Assembly: GCF_011044255.1 (NCBI RefSeq)
Contig: NZ_CP049107.1
Coordinates: 372,001 to 436,000 of the forward strand
DNA: 64,000 nucleotides
Reading direction: 5' to 3'
From: Rhizorhabdus phycosphaerae
Lineage (GTDB): Bacteria; Pseudomonadota; Alphaproteobacteria; Sphingomonadales; Sphingomonadaceae
Shown piece after piece: positions 1-7,859 of the stretch (position 1 is the stretch's first letter; every line of letters starts with the position of its first letter). Made by a program: the position numbers and the translations under genes. A model generated the notes under the pieces. The model ran no database searches and was not told where the DNA came from. It worked only from the letters and a program-made list of their open reading frames with translations.

Positions 1-747
1 ATCGTGCTGGCGGTCGCCCGCTTCTACGACATGCTGCCCGCCGGCGAGATACGCCGCTTCAGCGCGGTCTGGCCGCCGGCGCTGCTCATCGGGGTGCCCG
101 CCTTTCTCGTGATGACCCAGCCCGACCTGGGCACGGCGCTGATGATCTGTGGCGGCGGTATCACCGTCGCCTTTCTCTCGGGCCTGCCGCTGCGCCTGTT
201 CGTGGGAGCGGGGGCGATCATCGCCGCCGCCTTTCCGATCGCCCTGTCGATGATGCACGGCTATCAGCGCGACCGGATCAACATCTTCCTCAATCCGGAG
301 AGCGATCCGCTGGGCACCGGCTATCACATCATCCAGTCGAAGATCGCGATCGGCTCGGGCGGCATTTCCGGCAAGGGCTTCCTCGAAGGCACGCAGAGCC
401 ATCTCGACTATCTGCCCGAGCGCCACACGGACTTCGTCTTCGCGACCATGGCCGAGGAATGGGGCCTGGTGGGCGGGCTGTTCCTGATCCTCGGCTATAT
501 GATGGTGATCCGCTGGGGGATGCGCGTATCGACCCGCGCCAAGGGGCGCTTCGCGCGGCTTGCTGCAGCCGGCCTCTCGACGACCATCTTCTTCTATTTC
601 GCGATCAACCTGATGATGGTTATGGGCCTGGCGCCCGTCGTCGGCATCCCCCTCCCCCTCGTCTCCTTCGGCGGATCGGCGATGATGACCGTCCTGATCT
701 GCATCGGCATGTTGATGGCGATCGACCGCAGCGCCCGCCCCGCCTGA
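1..747 (+). CDS. rodA: RodA-type peptidoglycan glycosyltransferase, C-terminal part
   Basis: This is the 3' part of a FtsW/RodA/SpoVE-family (SEDS) gene. The frame is open from base 1, so the true start lies upstream, and 248 codons are present against roughly 370 in a usual RodA. The visible part has several hydrophobic membrane helices, the conserved loop PLGTGYHIIQSKIAIGSGG, the LPERHTDFVFA segment and the C-terminal SFGGSAMM motif typical of RodA. RodA polymerises lateral-wall peptidoglycan in the inner membrane together with PBP2. It is a housekeeping gene and marks the core-genome edge of the window. RodA is preferred over FtsW from motif detail, with moderate certainty. Confidence 0.93.
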   Translation: MVLAVARFYDMLPAGEIRRFSAVWPPALLIGVPAFLVMTQPDLGTALMICGGGITVAFLSGLPLRLFVGAGAIIAAAFPIALSMMHGYQRDRINIFLNPESDPLGTGYHIIQSKIAIGSGGISGKGFLEGTQSHLDYLPERHTDFVFATMAEEWGLVGGLFLILGYMMVIRWGMRVSTRAKGRFARLAAAGLSTTIFFYFAINLMMVMGLAPVVGIPLPLVSFGGSAMMTVLICIGMLMAIDRSARPA

Positions 748-857
748 AACGGCGTCGCGCTATGCCCCTAACAAGCTGATCGAGGCCGATATTCACCGGC
801 CGTTCCGCGGGCGTTCAGCATCCGGCGAAAAAAAGTCGCCAAAGCGAATTTTGCCGG

Positions 858-886
858 TTTACATTTCGAACGAGCGGGTGCTAAAG
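858..886 (+). promoter_or_regulatory. Possible sigma-70 promoter of tRNA-Lys
   Basis: TTTACA at 858-863 is followed after 17 nt by CTAAAG (881-886), or after 16 nt by GCTAAA. This would place transcription start about 40 nt before the tRNA. The -10 match is poor, so this is a weak call based on position. The rest of the 184-base gap after rodA holds only a weak GGCGA/TCGCC hairpin with an A-rich loop. Confidence 0.28.
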
Positions 887-931
887 GCGCGCCTCCACGA
901 CGGGAGCTACCATCTCCCACCGCCGGAAAGT

Positions 932-1007
<76 letters not shown>

Positions 1008-1154
1008 TTCCCCTCACATCCTGGTCTTTGTGGCGGGCGTTCCAGCGTGATGGGACTGCGGCCCGAGCCGTTCGCTCGCAGCGCGTGAATATCCCGAACA
1101 CCGCCGGTGTGCTTTGGCATTGCTGTGCAGGGGGGAAGCCTGCATCCAGTCCGA

Positions 1155-1994
1155 ATGACGTTCGCGCGCTTCCTTTCAGCGATGGCCTTGCTTGGCAGCG
1201 CGCTCGCCGGCTGGTCCTACTGGACGGCCATCTCCGATCCGATTGTCCGCTTCGTCGATGTCGACATCCTGCCGGCCGACAGTCGGCAACAGCGGCTCCG
1301 CATTCTTCTGCTTTCCGACATTCATGTGGCCGGGCCTGACATGCCTCCTGAGCGGCTGAGCCGGATCGTCGAGCAGGCCAATGCCCAGAAGCCCGATGCC
1401 ATTTTGATCGCAGGCGATTTCGTAAGCGACAAGGCGCTTGCAACCAGGCGCTTTTCCCTGGGTGAGGCAGTTGCGCCGCTCCATCGTCTCAAAAGCCGCT
1501 TTGGCACCTTTGCCGTGCTGGGAAACCATGACCACTGGCGCAAGGCTGCGGCGGCGCGCGGCGCCCTGCTGGATATCGGCATCAAGGTGCTGAACAATAG
1601 CGCCGCTCGTGCAGGGCCTCTCGTGATAGGCGGTCTGGATGATGCCTATACCCATCACGACGACCTCGATGCCACATTGCGCGCCATGGCGGATCTGGGC
1701 GGCGTTCCGCTTCTGCTCAGCCACAGCCCGGACCCCTTCCCCCGCGTTCCGGCGGGCGTCAATCTGATGCTCGCGGGGCACACGCACTGCGGTCAGATCA
1801 GGCTACCTCTCGTAGGCGCGTTGTCCTACATGTCCGAACATGGCGACAGATATGCGTGCGGCGTCGTCGTCGAGAGAGGCAGAACGCTTGTGGTCGGAGC
1901 GGGATTGGGGACCAGCTTGCTACCGCTTCGGCTGGGCGCCGTGCCGGATATGTGGCTGATCACCGTCAAAAGCCGAGGCGCGCGGAGACGCTAG
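1155..1994 (+). CDS. Membrane-anchored metallophosphoesterase (YkuE/YaeI-like)
   Basis: A 279-residue calcineurin-like phosphoesterase. An N-terminal hydrophobic anchor (about residues 5-23) precedes the dimetal motifs in order: SDIH (Asp55, His57), GDF (Asp88), GNHDH (Asn124, His125), a later SHSPD, and the C-terminal AGHTHCGQ. Proteins of this layout act as periplasm-facing phosphohydrolases, some on lipid A precursors or phospholipids; the actual substrate is not shown here. The ATG at 1155 is preferred over an in-frame GTG at 1107 because the hydrophobic anchor then begins the protein. No strong ribosome binding site is visible. It stands alone after the tRNA and converges with the receptor gene. 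Confidence 0.88.
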   Translation: MTFARFLSAMALLGSALAGWSYWTAISDPIVRFVDVDILPADSRQQRLRILLLSDIHVAGPDMPPERLSRIVEQANAQKPDAILIAGDFVSDKALATRRFSLGEAVAPLHRLKSRFGTFAVLGNHDHWRKAAAARGALLDIGIKVLNNSAARAGPLVIGGLDDAYTHHDDLDATLRAMADLGGVPLLLSHSPDPFPRVPAGVNLMLAGHTHCGQIRLPLVGALSYMSEHGDRYACGVVVERGRTLVVGAGLGTSLLPLRLGAVPDMWLITVKSRGARRR

Positions 1995-2074
1995 CCACTG
2001 CGTTTCTGTTCCGAGCGCCAGCACCGTCATGGCCTTCGAGATATTCTCACGACGGCGCCGGGTCTCGCATAGCT

Positions 2075-4318
2075 CTAATATCGATATTCGAGCGACAAGC
2101 CGAAGGTCCGGGGCATATTGTACCAGACATTCTGATAGCCGAAGAGGCCGACATCCAATATGTCGATAATGTTCACTTCCTTGGTCAGGTTCTTGACCCA
2201 AGCGCTGACTTCGAACCGATCGTTCGCACCCGTCAGTCCGACCGAAGCATTCAGATTCTGCGTCCGGCCCTCACTGCTGATCTCTTTCAGCTGCCGTTCG
2301 TCATAATAGCGGTTGCCGGTATAGGTATAGTCTCCCCGCAGCCAGAAGTCTCCGAGCGCGGTCGGAATGCTATATTTTCCGACCAGGTTGAACTGCGCAT
2401 TCGGCGCGCCGATCAGGCGGTTCCCGCTGAGATCTTCGACTACACCGGCCACCGAGCGAACGAAATTCTTATACTTGCTTTCGAGCAGGCCGACGCTCGC
2501 GCCGAGTTCGAGGTTTCTGAACGGGACCGCCTGCACTTCCAGTTCGATCCCCTGGATTTCGGCATTGGAAGCGTTTTCGATGAACTGCAGCCCGGACGGC
2601 GTGAAGGTGAAGACCTGCAGATCCTTATAGTCATATTTGAAGGCGGTGGCATTGATCCGCAGGCGTCGGTTGAGCAGCGTCGCCTTCACGCCGGCTTCGT
2701 AGCTGATCACCGTTTCCGGATCGAAGGTCCTTGCCGCGCCGACCGGATCGTTAAAGGCACCCGTGTTGAAGCCACCGCTGGTGAAGCCGCGGTTGACGCT
2801 GATGAAGCCGAGCACGTCCGGTGCGATCTCATAGTCCAGCGCGACCCGTCCCGACCATTCGGTCCAGCTGTCCTCGAGGTTCAGGTCGAAGAGCGGCCCC
2901 GGCAGCACCGAGACGCCTGCGGCGGTCGTGCCGAAGGAGCTGTGGTCCAGCGAGCGCTTCTCATAGTTGATCCGGGCGCCCACGGTCAGGTGCAGCCCGT
3001 CCGCCAGGCCTAGCTTCCCCTGGGCGAAGGCTGCCAGCGTGTCGGTCTTCTGCGTGTAGGCCTGATCGAAGGCATCAAGACCGAGCGCGAAATTGACCGA
3101 CGAAAGGTTGTAGAAATTGTTGACCGTGCCCTTCTCGTGGAATGCGAAGGCACCCAGAAGCCAGCTGAAGGACTCGCTGTCCGCCGAGGCCAGGCGGAAC
3201 TCTTGCGAGATGGACTCGAAGGTCGAGGGTCCCCAGTCGATCGTGAAGATCGTGCTGGGCGCGCCATTGCCTTCCTGCAGGACGTGGCGCTTCGACTTCT
3301 CATAGCCGGTGACCGAGGTGAGCGTCAGCCCACCGAGATCGAAATCCCCCACCAGCGACACGCCGAACAGGTCGATCTTCGCGAAGGTGTCGGTGCCATA
3401 GGTGTTGACATAGGGGTCCGGATTGGGATCCCGATAACCGAGGATGTCGACGCCTTGGCGTGCGATGATCTGGTCGGGCGAGAGGCGCACGAAGCTGCCG
3501 AGCGCCGCTTGCGTCGGGTCAAACAGACCGCGATGGGCGCTGTTGTTGTTGGTCGAATCCGATCCGCCGCCATGGATGTTGAGGGTGATGTCGACCCCGC
3601 TCTGCGGTTGCCAGCGCAGCAGTCCCCGCGCCGCCCACTGGTCCGCGTCGTTGACCTTCGAACCGTTCCGGAGGTCGGTGACATAGCCATCGCGCTTCGA
3701 CCAGGTTCCGGCAATGCGCGCCGAGAGCGTCGAAGACAGCGGCAGGGTCGCGGCGCCTTCAAGTTCATAGGCGTCGTAATTGCCATAGCCGGCCCTGGCA
3801 TAGCCCTCGGCAGCGTCGCCGGGTTTCTTGGAATAGACCGAGATCGCGCCACCCGTTGCGTTCTTGCCGTAAAGCGTGCCCTGCGGCCCGCGCAGTACCT
3901 CGATTCGGTCGAGGTCGAACATCTGGAACAGCTGCCCCGAGGGTGCGGAGAGGTAGACCTGATCGAGATAGACCGCGACCTTGCTCTCGGCGGTCTGGTT
4001 GAAGTTGTTGTTGCCGATGCCGCGCATGAAGATCTTCGGGTTGGATGTTCCCCAGAGCGCCGAAATGTTGAGGTTCGGAACGGTCGACGACAGGTCTTCT
4101 ACGTCCCGGAAGCCGGCCTCCTTGATCCGCTGAGCATCCAGCGCCGAGACGGCCAGCGGAACGTCCTGCAGCGATTCGGACCTGCGCTGGGCCGTCACCA
4201 CGATATCCGCGATCCCGCCGGCATCCTCTTGCTGCGCCTCCTGGGCAAGCGCGACAGAGGGCAGCAGGCTCGCAAGCGCGATCGCACCATATGCGGACTT
4301 GGTCTTGCCTTTCAGCAT
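2075..4318 (-). CDS. TonB-dependent outer-membrane receptor
   Basis: A 747-residue TonB-dependent receptor. A signal peptide (MLKGKTKSAYG...SVALA, cut near residue 25) is followed by a TonB-box-like DIVVTAQRR, a plug with the LRGPQGTLYGKNATGGAI motif, and a long beta-barrel ending in the aromatic EYRY, as expected for BAM-inserted barrels. The ATG at 4318 is chosen because GGGAGGA lies 7 nt upstream and the signal peptide begins there, although the frame stays open to 4477. Such receptors take up iron chelates or organic substrates; in sphingomonads this non-siderophore type is abundant beside catabolic genes. It lies 112 bp downstream of the Rieske oxygenase gene on the same strand, so a shared substrate is plausible. 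Confidence 0.95.
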   Translation of the reverse strand: MLKGKTKSAYGAIALASLLPSVALAQEAQQEDAGGIADIVVTAQRRSESLQDVPLAVSALDAQRIKEAGFRDVEDLSSTVPNLNISALWGTSNPKIFMRGIGNNNFNQTAESKVAVYLDQVYLSAPSGQLFQMFDLDRIEVLRGPQGTLYGKNATGGAISVYSKKPGDAAEGYARAGYGNYDAYELEGAATLPLSSTLSARIAGTWSKRDGYVTDLRNGSKVNDADQWAARGLLRWQPQSGVDITLNIHGGGSDSTNNNSAHRGLFDPTQAALGSFVRLSPDQIIARQGVDILGYRDPNPDPYVNTYGTDTFAKIDLFGVSLVGDFDLGGLTLTSVTGYEKSKRHVLQEGNGAPSTIFTIDWGPSTFESISQEFRLASADSESFSWLLGAFAFHEKGTVNNFYNLSSVNFALGLDAFDQAYTQKTDTLAAFAQGKLGLADGLHLTVGARINYEKRSLDHSSFGTTAAGVSVLPGPLFDLNLEDSWTEWSGRVALDYEIAPDVLGFISVNRGFTSGGFNTGAFNDPVGAARTFDPETVISYEAGVKATLLNRRLRINATAFKYDYKDLQVFTFTPSGLQFIENASNAEIQGIELEVQAVPFRNLELGASVGLLESKYKNFVRSVAGVVEDLSGNRLIGAPNAQFNLVGKYSIPTALGDFWLRGDYTYTGNRYYDERQLKEISSEGRTQNLNASVGLTGANDRFEVSAWVKNLTKEVNIIDILDVGLFGYQNVWYNMPRTFGLSLEYRY

Positions 4319-4430
4319 CTTGATTCCTCCCGATTTTCTGAGTTTCGTTGTCGTATTTCGTTGAGAATGGGGTGCCTTCACCGCGTGGTCCGGCTGGTTC
4401 GCGGCTCCGCCCGTCGACGCGACAGGGTCG

Positions 4431-5864
4431 TCACTCGCCCGCGCTGTTCGCGGCCGGGGCCGAGGCCTCGCCGACATAATGGCCCAGCGTGCGGTGGAAA
4501 TGCCGCAGGCGTACCTCGTTGCAGAGCGATAGGTTGATCACGCCCGTTGCCGAAGCTTCGAGACCGCGCTGAATGCGCTCCATGTTCGCCATGTCTTCGT
4601 CGAGAATATAGCCGATTGGGCCCATGGCCGGACCGCAGGCCTCATCTGCTTCGATGATGACGCGCTTGGCGGAAGGCGGCCGCTCTCCGCCGAACGGAAG
4701 CAGCAATATGATGTCCATCGTGCACCTGGACGGCCCGCCATCCGGCAGAAACCAATAGCCCAGCGGGTAGCCCAGCGTTGGCCAGGGCATGAAATTCGGA
4801 AACACATTATACCAGACATAGTCGATCATATCGAAGCGGTTCATCGGCGAGAGATCGGCGCCGAGATCGTTCCTGAACTTCCTGATCGTGATCTCGGCGA
4901 TCTTCTCGCGCGCGGTCTGCCCGGGCTCGACGGTGAACTCCGAACAGCCTGCCAGCTCCGGCGCATAATAAGCGATGAAATGGTCGACCGCCTTCTGCTC
5001 GCGCGCCAGCACGGGCTCGCCCTGCTCCGTCAGGACACCGGCGACCCCGACGCCGCGTGCGAAATGCGGCTCCCCCGGAAACACATCCTGCCGCATCGCC
5101 TCCGCCGGCGCCGCGGGAACGATCGAGCCATGATGCACGAAGTTGCCGTGGAAGAACTCCATGAAGGCTTCCTGGGCGACCTTCCAATTGGCTCTGATCT
5201 TCTTGGTGACGTGGACGGCCTTGAACCTGTCGTGCAAGCTCCAGCCAGCCTCCTCCCATTGCTTGGGCAGGCCTCCCAGATAGGTCGCCAGAGGCGGCGC
5301 ATCGGGATCGGGATTGATGAAGACATAGCCCTGCCATTCCGCCACCTGAAACTGCGGAAGGCTCATGTCCCGCCCGGCGAGCTCCGGGAAGTCCCAGCGT
5401 TCGGTGACGATCTTGCTCTGGCCGTCGAGCCCCCATGCAAATCCGTGAAACGGACAACGCAGAGAGCCGAGCCGTACGGCATCGTTGCAGATCCGCATGC
5501 CGCGGTGGAGGCAGCTGTTGTGGAATGCCCTGAGGCTGCCATCGGGCTGGCGCACGATCATCGCGGCCATGTCGGCCACGTCATAGGTCATCACATCGCC
5601 GGGATTGGGGATATCTTGCGCCCAGCCGGCGACCTGCCAGAGCTTTTTCCAGATATGCTCCACCTCGAGCCGGTGAAACGCCTCGGACGTATAGCGTTCG
5701 GTGGACACGCTGGACGCGGCGATCTCCTCGAAGGCATCGTCGAGAATGCCGGCGGGCGGCACCGTGCCATCATGTCGGAACATCGAGGACAGATTGTCGC
5801 GATAGATGTGGCGCGAACCGCGTTTCGCTCCAAGCCCCTCTTTCATCATCCCACCCCTGCTCAT
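4431..5864 (-). CDS. Rieske ring-hydroxylating oxygenase, large (alpha) subunit
   Basis: A 477-residue aromatic-ring-hydroxylating oxygenase alpha subunit. The Rieske [2Fe-2S] ligands are clear: CLHRG (Cys118, His120) and CPFHG (Cys137, His140). The catalytic domain has NWKVAQEAFMEFFHGNFVHH (from about residue 226), which supplies the two mononuclear-iron histidines (His239, His244). The family uses O2 and electrons from a ferredoxin/reductase to hydroxylate or demethylate aromatic rings. No small subunit, ferredoxin or reductase gene is found in this window, so electron delivery must come from elsewhere. The start is uncertain: ATG codons at 5864, 5849 and 5846 are in frame, and AGGGG fits the latter two best. 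It is divergent from the AraC regulator. Confidence 0.94.
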   Translation of the reverse strand: MSRGGMMKEGLGAKRGSRHIYRDNLSSMFRHDGTVPPAGILDDAFEEIAASSVSTERYTSEAFHRLEVEHIWKKLWQVAGWAQDIPNPGDVMTYDVADMAAMIVRQPDGSLRAFHNSCLHRGMRICNDAVRLGSLRCPFHGFAWGLDGQSKIVTERWDFPELAGRDMSLPQFQVAEWQGYVFINPDPDAPPLATYLGGLPKQWEEAGWSLHDRFKAVHVTKKIRANWKVAQEAFMEFFHGNFVHHGSIVPAAPAEAMRQDVFPGEPHFARGVGVAGVLTEQGEPVLAREQKAVDHFIAYYAPELAGCSEFTVEPGQTAREKIAEITIRKFRNDLGADLSPMNRFDMIDYVWYNVFPNFMPWPTLGYPLGYWFLPDGGPSRCTMDIILLLPFGGERPPSAKRVIIEADEACGPAMGPIGYILDEDMANMERIQRGLEASATGVINLSLCNEVRLRHFHRTLGHYVGEASAPAANSAGE

Positions 5865-6198
5865 TCACGGGCCAGGGCATCGTCTTTCAATGCCGAACCT
5901 GCCGCTCATTTGTTCGCGTTGGGCTATCACTGCCCGGAGACGGGTACATGCGAATGGGCGCACCGGTTTTTGGTGGTTGGCGCAGCCTCGCGGCGGTTCG
6001 CCAGGCCGGATGACGTAGCGTGCAGCCAATCCGTGAAAGAGATTGACAAGCCAGTTTGCCTCAAGGCTAGATTTGGCAGGAGTGGATGAACCGTCGGCGG
6101 GGCGGTGCACGCGACAGGGATCGCTGCAGCACGTAACCACGTGTTGCGCAGCATTATCGGCGATCGACGACAGCAACCGGGGACCATGGACATATAAG
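5865..6198. other. Divergent intergenic region between oxygenase and araC-type genes
   Basis: This 334-base stretch holds no convincing gene. It must carry the promoters of the Rieske oxygenase gene (minus strand) and the AraC regulator (plus strand). The best promoter candidate is listed separately. I saw no clear direct-repeat pair typical of an AraC operator. Confidence 0.5.
6043..6071 (+). promoter_or_regulatory. Possible sigma-70 promoter of the AraC-type regulator
   Basis: An exact TTGACA at 6043-6048 is separated by 17 nt from GCTAGA (6066-6071), a weak -10. It would give a leader of about 120 nt before the regulator start at 6199. Confidence 0.3.
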
Positions 6199-7170
6199 AT
6201 GGCCAATGCGCTAGCCTCTAACTGGACCGTCAGGGCCTTGGGCCGGCATAGCCCGATCCGCGAGGTCGAGAGTTTTCTCAGCAGCTTCAACGGTCTGTGG
6301 CGTATCGATCAGCAGGCGTCCGATGTCGGCGACATCGTGGTGGGCAGCCGAACCTTCGATGATCTGCTGTTCACCCGCATGCAGTTCGAGCTGGTCCATG
6401 GCGTGCGCGATCGGGAGGTCTTGAGCCGCGATCCTGTGCCCTTCTACAGCCTGACCTATGCCCCCTCCCGCGCCATCCAGCTTGTCTGTAATGGGCAGGA
6501 TTTGGTGCTGCAGCCGTCGCAGATGTTCTTCTGGTCATCCGACGACAGCGTGACGCTGCACATCGATGAGACGAGCGAGTTCAACAATATCCTCTTTCCC
6601 AAATCGGCGGTGATGGACCGCTTGCCGAGCTTCTGGAACAGGCAGCACATCTTCGACTGCAAAGATCCGACCGTGGCGCTGACCGAGGCCTATTTCACCG
6701 CGCTCTCACAGAAGGCCAGCCTGATCGATAATGTGAACGGCGCCTATATCGGGTCCGCGTCGGTCTCGATGCTTCTCAACATGCTGTACGCCAGCAATGC
6801 CATCGGATTTGCATCCGACCTCGATGCCATCCTGATGAGCGCGGCGCATGACTATATCGACAAGAACCTCAAATCGCCGGACCTGTCGCCGGCAGCGGTC
6901 GCCAGTCACCTGGGGGTTTCGCTCCGCAAGCTGCAATATCTTTTTCAGGACGCCGACCAGTCGGTCATGGCACATATTCGCAAAAGGCGTCTTGAGAATG
7001 CCAGGGCCGATCTGGTGAACCCCGTCCTGCGCGATCGCCTGTCGGTGACCGATATCGCCTACCGCTGGGCCTTTTCGGACTCCGCGCAATTCTGCCATGC
7101 CTTCAAGAAGGCATTTGGCGAAAGCCCGAACCGGGTCCGCAAGAACAGCCTCGCCCAGCCCCGGGGCTAG
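6199..7170 (+). CDS. AraC/XylS-family transcriptional regulator
   Basis: A 323-residue AraC-family protein. The N-terminal two thirds resemble the AraC-binding-like sensor domain of the NphR/XylS type. The C-terminal 100 residues carry two helix-turn-helix units: LSPAAVASHLGVSLRKLQYL followed by a long helix, then VTDIAYRWAFSDSAQFCHAF...FGESPNRVR, the standard AraC signature. The ATG at 6199 is preferred over an upstream in-frame start because the similarity to sensor domains begins there. Being divergent from the Rieske oxygenase gene, it is the likely activator of the oxygenase/receptor unit, with a pathway intermediate as ligand (inference). The lipoate-ligase-like gene follows 2 nt downstream. 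Confidence 0.93.
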   Translation: MANALASNWTVRALGRHSPIREVESFLSSFNGLWRIDQQASDVGDIVVGSRTFDDLLFTRMQFELVHGVRDREVLSRDPVPFYSLTYAPSRAIQLVCNGQDLVLQPSQMFFWSSDDSVTLHIDETSEFNNILFPKSAVMDRLPSFWNRQHIFDCKDPTVALTEAYFTALSQKASLIDNVNGAYIGSASVSMLLNMLYASNAIGFASDLDAILMSAAHDYIDKNLKSPDLSPAAVASHLGVSLRKLQYLFQDADQSVMAHIRKRRLENARADLVNPVLRDRLSVTDIAYRWAFSDSAQFCHAFKKAFGESPNRVRKNSLAQPRG

Positions 7171-7172
7171 GC

Positions 7173-7859
7173 ATGGAAGCGCTCTCGCTGGACTATCTCG
7201 ACGCCTTGGCCGAAGCGCTGCGCCCTTCGGTGGGGGAGCTCGTCTGGGACAAGCCCGCCAGCGATGCCCGATCGGCGGTGATGAGGGACGAAGCGCTTCT
7301 CGATCAGCTTGGTGCAGGAGACCGAGCGACCTCGCTGCTAAGGCTATGGTCCGGTCCCGCCGCATTGGTTGCGCCCCGCCATTTCGCCCGGAAGCCGGAG
7401 TTCGCGGCTGCGGTGGAAGAGAGCCCGATCCCGGTCGCCATTCGCGCGTCGGGCGGCACCGTCGTCCTCCATGGGCCGGGGTTCATCAACATCACCTATA
7501 TCGTCGCTCGGACGAAGGGCAGCGATCTCAATGTCGATCGCCTCTATGCCGCGTTCGGCGACATTGTGATGGGCGCTCTCGCGCAGCTGGGTATCGTGGC
7601 AGGATTCGAGCGGGTCTCACGCGCCTATTGCAACGGCCGCCATGACATCGCCGTAGCCGGACGGAAGCTCGCCGGGACGGCAGCAATGGTTCGGCGATGT
7701 GCCGCGTTCGACGCCCATCTGGTTCATGCGACCCTGCGGTTGACGCCCGTTCCCGGTGAGATTGCGGCGATCACCACCTTCGAGCGCAAGCTGGGTCTGA
7801 ATCCCGCCTATGATGAGCGGTCGCTGACGTCGCTTGCGGAGGAACTGGCGGGACGCTGA
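7173..7859 (+). CDS. Lipoate-protein ligase A-like protein (biotin/lipoate ligase fold)
   Basis: A 228-residue protein of the biotin/lipoate A/B ligase family. Diagnostic segments are RASGGTVVLHGPGFINITYI (from residue 91), equivalent to the RxSGGG..HGPG.LN loop, and the HDIAVAGRKLAGTA segment with the catalytic-site lysine at residue 165. The family attaches lipoyl or octanoyl groups to lipoyl domains. The convergent operon just downstream encodes a dehydrogenase complex with its own lipoyl-domain protein, so this enzyme probably lipoylates Lys42 of that small protein (inference from context). Its 3' end overlaps the CoA-ligase gene by 52 bp in convergent orientation. It lacks the accessory C-terminal domain of full LplA, so it might be a transferase or need a partner. 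Confidence 0.82.
   Translation: MEALSLDYLDALAEALRPSVGELVWDKPASDARSAVMRDEALLDQLGAGDRATSLLRLWSGPAALVAPRHFARKPEFAAAVEESPIPVAIRASGGTVVLHGPGFINITYIVARTKGSDLNVDRLYAAFGDIVMGALAQLGIVAGFERVSRAYCNGRHDIAVAGRKLAGTAAMVRRCAAFDAHLVHATLRLTPVPGEIAAITTFERKLGLNPAYDERSLTSLAEELAGR

Noticed and set aside
3137-4537. A 466-codon plus-strand open frame over the first TonB receptor
   Set aside because: It has no family similarity and is opposite a receptor with an unmistakable plug domain and ribosome site.
5865-6290. A 141-codon minus-strand open frame in the gap before the Rieske oxygenase
   Set aside because: It runs into the AraC gene, shows no recognised domain and has no ribosome site; the stretch is better read as a promoter region.
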